From contig OY288246.1 in NCBI GenBank assembly GCA_958450325.1, positions 34,466,544 to 34,530,543 on the forward strand: a DNA stretch of 64,000 nt, in the 5' to 3' direction. Numbering within the stretch: position 1 is the first letter of the stretch; each line of letters begins with the position of its first letter. Origin of the DNA: Agrostemma githago (taxonomy: Eukaryota > Streptophyta > Magnoliopsida > Caryophyllales > Caryophyllaceae). The notes beneath the pieces were generated by a model. That model was not told the origin of the DNA and ran no database searches. It was given only the letters and a program-made list of their open reading frames with translations. Of the stretch, positions 59,317 through 64,000 are shown piece by piece. A program made the position numbers and the translations under genes.

Positions 59317-62300
59317 ACCCATACCCATTTAGGGTTCAGTTTCTTTCGGGATTAGTGACCTTGAATAATAAAAAGGGATTTATGCTTCGCGGCTCCGCCT
59401 AATCCAACCCTAACCCCTTTTCCGTCCCGTCTTATGTTGTACCCCATCTTTGATTCACATCCAAGACAGGGTTCACCAATAACCATTTAGGGTTCAGTTT
59501 CTTTCGGGATTGGTGACCTTGAATAAGAAAAAGGGTTTAGGGTTGAATTAGGCGGAGCCGCGTAGCGGGTACGCCTAATCCAACCCTAAACCCTTTTCCG
59601 TCCCGTCTTATGCTGTACCCCATCTTTGAATCACATCCACGACAGGGTTCACCAACACCCTTTTGGAGTTCAGTTTCTTGCGGGATTAGTGACCTTAAAT
59701 AAGGAAAAGAGTTTAGGGTTGGATTAGGCGGAGCCGCGAAACGGGTACGCCTAATCTAACCCTTAACCCTTTTCCGACCCGTCTTATGTTGTACCCCATC
59801 TTTGAATCACATCCATGACAGGGTTCACCAATAACCATTTGGGGTTCAGTTTCTTTCGGGATTAGTGACCTTGAATAAGAAAAAGTGTTTAGGGTTGGAT
59901 TAGGCGGAGCCGCGACGCGGGTACGCCTAATCCAACCCTAACCCCTTTTCCGTTTCGTCTTATGTTGGACCCCATCATTGAATCACATCCACGACAGGGT
60001 TCACCAATACCCTTTTAGGGTTCAGTTTCATGCGGGATTAGTGACCTTAAATAAGGAAAAGGGTTTAGGGTTGGATTAGGCAGAGCCACGAAGCGGGTAC
60101 GCCTAATCCAACCCTATACCCTTTTCCGTTTCGTCTTATGTTGTACCCCATCATTGAATCACATCCACGACAGGGTTCACCAATACCCTCTTGGGGTTCA
60201 GTTTCTTGCGGGATTAGTGACCTTAAATAAGGAAAAGGGTTTAGGGTTGGATTAGGTGGAGCCGCGAAGCGGGTACGCCTAATCCAACCCTAAACCCTTT
60301 TCCGTCCCGTCTTATGCTGTACCCCATCTTTGAATCACATCCACGACAGGGTTCACCAATACCCTTTTAGGGTTCAGTTTCTTGCGGGATTAGTGACCTT
60401 AAATAAGGAAAAGGGTTTAGGGTTGGATTAGGCGGAGCCGCGAAGCGGGTACGCCTAATGCAACCCTAAACCCTTTTCCGTCCCGTCTTATGTTGTACCC
60501 CATCTTTGAATCACATCCACGACAGGGTTCACCAATACCCTTTTAGGGTTCAGTTTCTTGCGGGATTAGTGACCTTGAATAAGGAAAATGGTTTGGGGTT
60601 GGATTAGGCGGAGCCGCGAAGCGGGTACGCCTAATCTAACCCTAAACCCTTTTCCGTCCCGTCTTATATACTGTACCCCATCTTTGAATCACATCCACGA
60701 CAGGGTTAACCAATAACCTCTTAGGGTTCAGTTTCTTGTGGGATTAGTGACTTTAAATAAGGAAAAGGGTTTAGGGTTGGATTAGGCGGAGCCGCGAAGC
60801 GGGTTCGCGTTATCCAACCCTAAACCCTTTTCCGTTCCGTCTTATGTTGTACCCCATATTTGAATCACATCCACGACAGGGTTCACCCATACCCATTTAG
60901 GGTTCAGTTTCTTTCGGGATTAGTGACCTTGAATAAGAAAAAGGGTTTAGGGTTGGATTAGGCGGAGCCGCGAAGCGGGTACGCCTAATCCAACCCTAAC
61001 CCCTTTTCCGTCCCGTCTTATGTTGTACCCCATCTTTGATTCACATCCAAGACAGGGTTCACCAATAACCATTTAGGGTTCAGTTTCTTTCGGGATTGGT
61101 GACCTTGAATAAGAAAAAGGGTTTAGGGTTGAATTAGGCGGAGCCGCGTAGCGGGTACGCCTAATCCAACCCTAAACCCTTTTCCGTCCCGTCTTATGCT
61201 GTACCCCATCTTTGAATCACATCCACGACAGGGTTCACCAACACCCTTTTGGAGTTCAGTTTCTTGCGGGATTAGTGACCTTAAATAAGGAAAAGAGTTT
61301 AGGGTTGGATTAGGCGGAGCCGCGAAACGGGTACGCCTAATCTAACCCTTAACCCTTTTCCGACCCGTCTTATGTTGTACCCCATCTTTGAATCACATCC
61401 ATGACAGGGTTCACCAATAACCATTTGGGGTTCAGTTTCTTTCGGGATTAGTGACCTTGAATAAGAAAAAGGGTTTAGGGTTGGATTAGGTGGAGCCGCG
61501 AAGCGGGTACGCCTAATCCAACCCTAAACCCTTTTCCGTCCCGTCTTATGCTGTACCCCATCTTTGAATCACATCCACGACAGGGTTCACCAATACCCTT
61601 TTAGGGTTCAGTTTCTTGCGGGATTAGTGACCCTAAATAAGGAAAAGGGTTTAGGGTTGGATTAGGCGGAGCCGCGAAGCGGGTACGCCTAATCCAACCT
61701 TAAACCCTTTTCCGTCCCGTCTTATGTTGTACCCCATCTTTTAATCACATCCACGACAGGGTTCACCAATATCCTTTTAGGGTTCAGTTTCTTGCGGGAT
61801 TAGTGACCTTGAATGAGGAAAATGGTTTGGGGTTGGATTAGGCGGAGGCGCAAAGAGGGTACGCCTAATCCAACCCTAAACCCTTTTCCGTCCCGTCTTA
61901 TGTTGTACCCCATCTTTGAATCACATCCACGACAGGGTTCACCAATACCCTTTTAGGGTTCAGTTTCTTGCGGGATTAGTGACCTTGAATAAGGAAAAGG
62001 GTTTAGGGTTGGATTAGGCGGAGCCGCGAAGCGGGTACGCCTAATCTAACCCTAAACCCTTTTCCGTCCCGTCTTATATACTGTACCCCATCTTTGAATC
62101 ACATCCACGACAGGGTTAACCAATAACCTCTTAGGGTTCAGTTTCTTGTGGGATTAGTGACTTTAAATAAGGAAAAGGGTTTAGGGTTGGATTAGGCGGA
62201 GCCGCGAAGCGGGTTCGCCTTATCCAACCCTAAACCCTTTTCCGTTCCGTCTTATGTTGTACCCCATATTTGAATCACATCCACGACAGGGTTCACCCAT

Positions 62301-64000
62301 ACCCATTTAGGGTTCAGTTTCTTTCGGGATTAGTGACCTTGAATAAGAAAAAGGGTTTAGGGTTGGATTAGGCGGAGCCGCGAAGCGGGTACGCCTAATC
62401 CAACCCTAACCCCTTTTCCGTCCCGTCTTATGTTGTACCCCATCTTTGATTCACATCCAAGACAGGGTTCACCAATAACCATTTAGGGTTCAGTTTCTTT
62501 CGGGATTGGTGACCTTGAATAAGAAAAAGGGTTTAGGGTTGAATTAGGCGGAGCCGCGTAGCGGGTACGCCTAATCCAACCCTAAACCCTTTTCCGTCCC
62601 GTCTTATGTTGTACCCCATCTTTGAATCACATCCACGACAGGGTTCACCAACACCCTTTTGGAGTTCAGTTTCTTGCGGGATTAGTGACCTTAAATAAGG
62701 AAAAGAGTTTAGGGTTGGATTAGGCGGAGCCGCGAAACGGGTACGCCTAATCTAACCCTTAACCCTTTTCCGACCCGTCTTATGTTGTACCCCATCTTTG
62801 AATCACATCCATGACAGGGTTCACCAATAACCATTTGGGGTTCAGTTTCTTTCGCGATTAGTGACCTTGAATAAGAAAAAGGGTTTAGGGTTGGATTAGG
62901 CGGAGCCGCGACGCGGGTACGCCTAATCCAACCCTAACCCCTTTTCCGTTTCGTCTTATGTTGGACCCCATCATTGAATCACATCCACGACAGGGTTCAC
63001 CAATACCCTTTTAGGGTTCAGTTTCTTGCGGGATTAGTGACCTTGAATAAGGAAAAGGGTTTAGGGTTGGATTAGGCGGAGCCGCGAAGCGGGTACGCCT
63101 AATCTAACCCTAAACCCTTTTCCGTCCCGTCTTATATATTGTACCCCATCTTTGAATCACATCCACGACAGGGTTAACCAATAACCTCTTAGGGTTCAAT
63201 TTCTTGTGGGATTAGTGACTTTAAATAAGGAAAAGGGTTTAGGGTTGGATTAGGCGGAGCCGCGAAGCGGGTTCGCCTTATCCAACCCTAAACCCTTTTC
63301 CGTTCCGTCTTATGTTGTACCCCATATTTGAATCACATCCACGACAGGGTTCACCCATACCCATTTAGGGTTCAGTTTCTTTCGGGATTAGTGACCTTGA
63401 ATAAGAAAAAGGGTTTAGGGTTGGATTAGGCGGAGCCGCGAAGCGGGTACGCCTAATCCAACCCTAACCCCTTTTCCGTCCCGTCTTATGTTGTACCCCA
63501 TCTTTGATTCACATCCAAGACAGGGTTCACCAATAACCATTTAGGGTTCAGTTTCTTTCGGGATTGGTGACCTTGAATAAGAAAAAGGGTTTAGGGTTGA
63601 ATTAGGCGGAGCCGCGTAGCGGGTACGCCTAATCCAACCCTAAACCCTTTTCCGTCCCGTCTTATGCTGTACCCCATCTTTGAATCACATCCACGACAGG
63701 GTTCACCAACACCCTTTTGGAGTTCAGTTTCTTGCGGGATTAGTGACCTTAAATAAGGAAAAGAGTTTAGGGTTGGATTAGGCGGAGCCGCGAAACGGGT
63801 ACGCCTAATCTAACCCTTAACCCTTTTCCGACCCGTCTTACGTTGTACCCCATCTTTGAATCACATCCATGACAGGGTTCACCAATAACCATTTGGGGTT
63901 CAGTTTCTTTCGGGATTAGTGACCTTGAATAAGAAAAAGGGTTTAGGGTTGGATTAGGCGGAGCCGCGACGCGGGTACGCCTAATCCAACCCTAACCCCT
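59317..64000 (+). repeat. 176-bp satellite array, right block
   Basis: The array resumes in the same phase and orientation right after the Cassandra-type element and runs off the end of the window. The first monomer is rearranged near 59384. The variant CGTAGCGGG recurs at 61147, 62557 and 63615 after a first copy at 59561, giving offsets of 1586, 1410 and 1058 bp (9, 8 and 6 monomers, plus 2 bp each from the TATATACTG-type variant). No gene is seen. Confidence 0.96.
59384..59395 (-). repeat. inverted palindrome loop, third case
   Basis: The monomer after the Cassandra element reads AAAAAGGGATTTAT, then GCTTCGCGGCTC (reverse complement of the loop GAGCCGCGAAGC), then a normal right arm CGCCTAATCC. 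Most of the left arm is lost. The junction bases differ from those at 48271 and 49245, so it is probably an independent event at the same palindrome. Confidence 0.85.

Noticed and set aside
1..64000. Interstitial telomere tract
   Set aside because: TTTAGGG-like words occur only as single or paired units within a 176-bp monomer, never as a simple tandem run.
1..64000. CRISPR array or other prokaryotic repeat system
   Set aside because: There are no unique spacers: the whole 176-bp unit repeats. The transposons are of plant type.
1..64000. CENP-B-box-like site in the monomer (TTTCGGGATTGGTGACC region)
   Set aside because: The fixed positions of the box (TTCG, A, CGGG) do not line up with any part of the monomer on inspection.

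Overview
The window is almost entirely one plant-type tandem satellite. A monomer of about 176 bp runs head to tail on the + strand from base 1 to base 64000, roughly 350 copies in all, interrupted three times by transposable elements. I find no protein-coding gene, tRNA, functional rRNA gene or CRISPR array. Every open reading frame of 60-95 codons is either a recurring shadow of the satellite or lies in a non-coding transposon. The plant origin is inferred from three things: TTTAGGG-type (plant telomere-like) motifs inside each monomer, a Cassandra-type retrotransposon with a 5S rRNA-derived LTR, and a short hAT-like element with TAGACCTGTCAAA termini. I cannot name the species. A tandem array of nucleosome-scale monomers with higher-order structure suggests centromeric, pericentromeric or other constitutive heterochromatin.

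Each monomer contains a near-perfect inverted repeat. The best copies have 28-bp arms and a 17-nt loop. The arms carry GGGTTTAGGG and its complement CCCTAAACCC, followed by a conserved single-copy part (CCCGTCTTATG, GTACCCCATCTTTGAATCACATCCACGACAGGGTTCACCAATA, quoted in pieces in the entries). Monomers fall into several subtypes, distinguished by TTGCGGGATTAGTGACCTTAAA, TTTCGGGATTGGTGACCTTGAA or TTAGGGGATTAGTGACCTTGAA near the start, and by CGCCTAATCC versus CGCCTTATCC in the right arm.

The subtypes are organised in higher-order repeats (HORs) whose length changes along the array. From left to right the repeat offsets are about 880 bp (5 monomers), 1214 (7, two of them shortened), 704 (4), 1056 (6), 1232 (7), 1760 (10), 1760 (10), 1056 (6), 1585 (9), 1762 (10), 1557 (5 plus a transposon), 974 (5 plus a fragment), 1762 (10), 1408/1586 (8/9), then 1586/1410/1058 (9/8/6). 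Larger duplications at offsets of 5104, 3344 and 8448 bp (exactly 29, 19 and 48 monomers) are superimposed at 25-37 kb. This is what repeated unequal exchange or replication-based amplification would leave.

Three insertions break the array. Two 670-bp hAT-like non-autonomous elements (44955-45624 and 46512-47181) have the same 8-bp target duplication and the same flanks, so they are one insertion copied as part of a 1557-bp HOR unit. At 58152-59311 lies a 1160-bp Cassandra-type TRIM element with a 5-bp target duplication. It has an intact 307-bp 3' LTR containing a 5S-like Pol III promoter, but only 40 bp of its 5' LTR. Its interior begins with what looks like the reverse-oriented primer-binding site and LTR end of a different retrotransposon. 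Three inverted-loop junctions in the satellite (48271, 49245, 59384) show that the palindrome itself has been a site of rearrangement.
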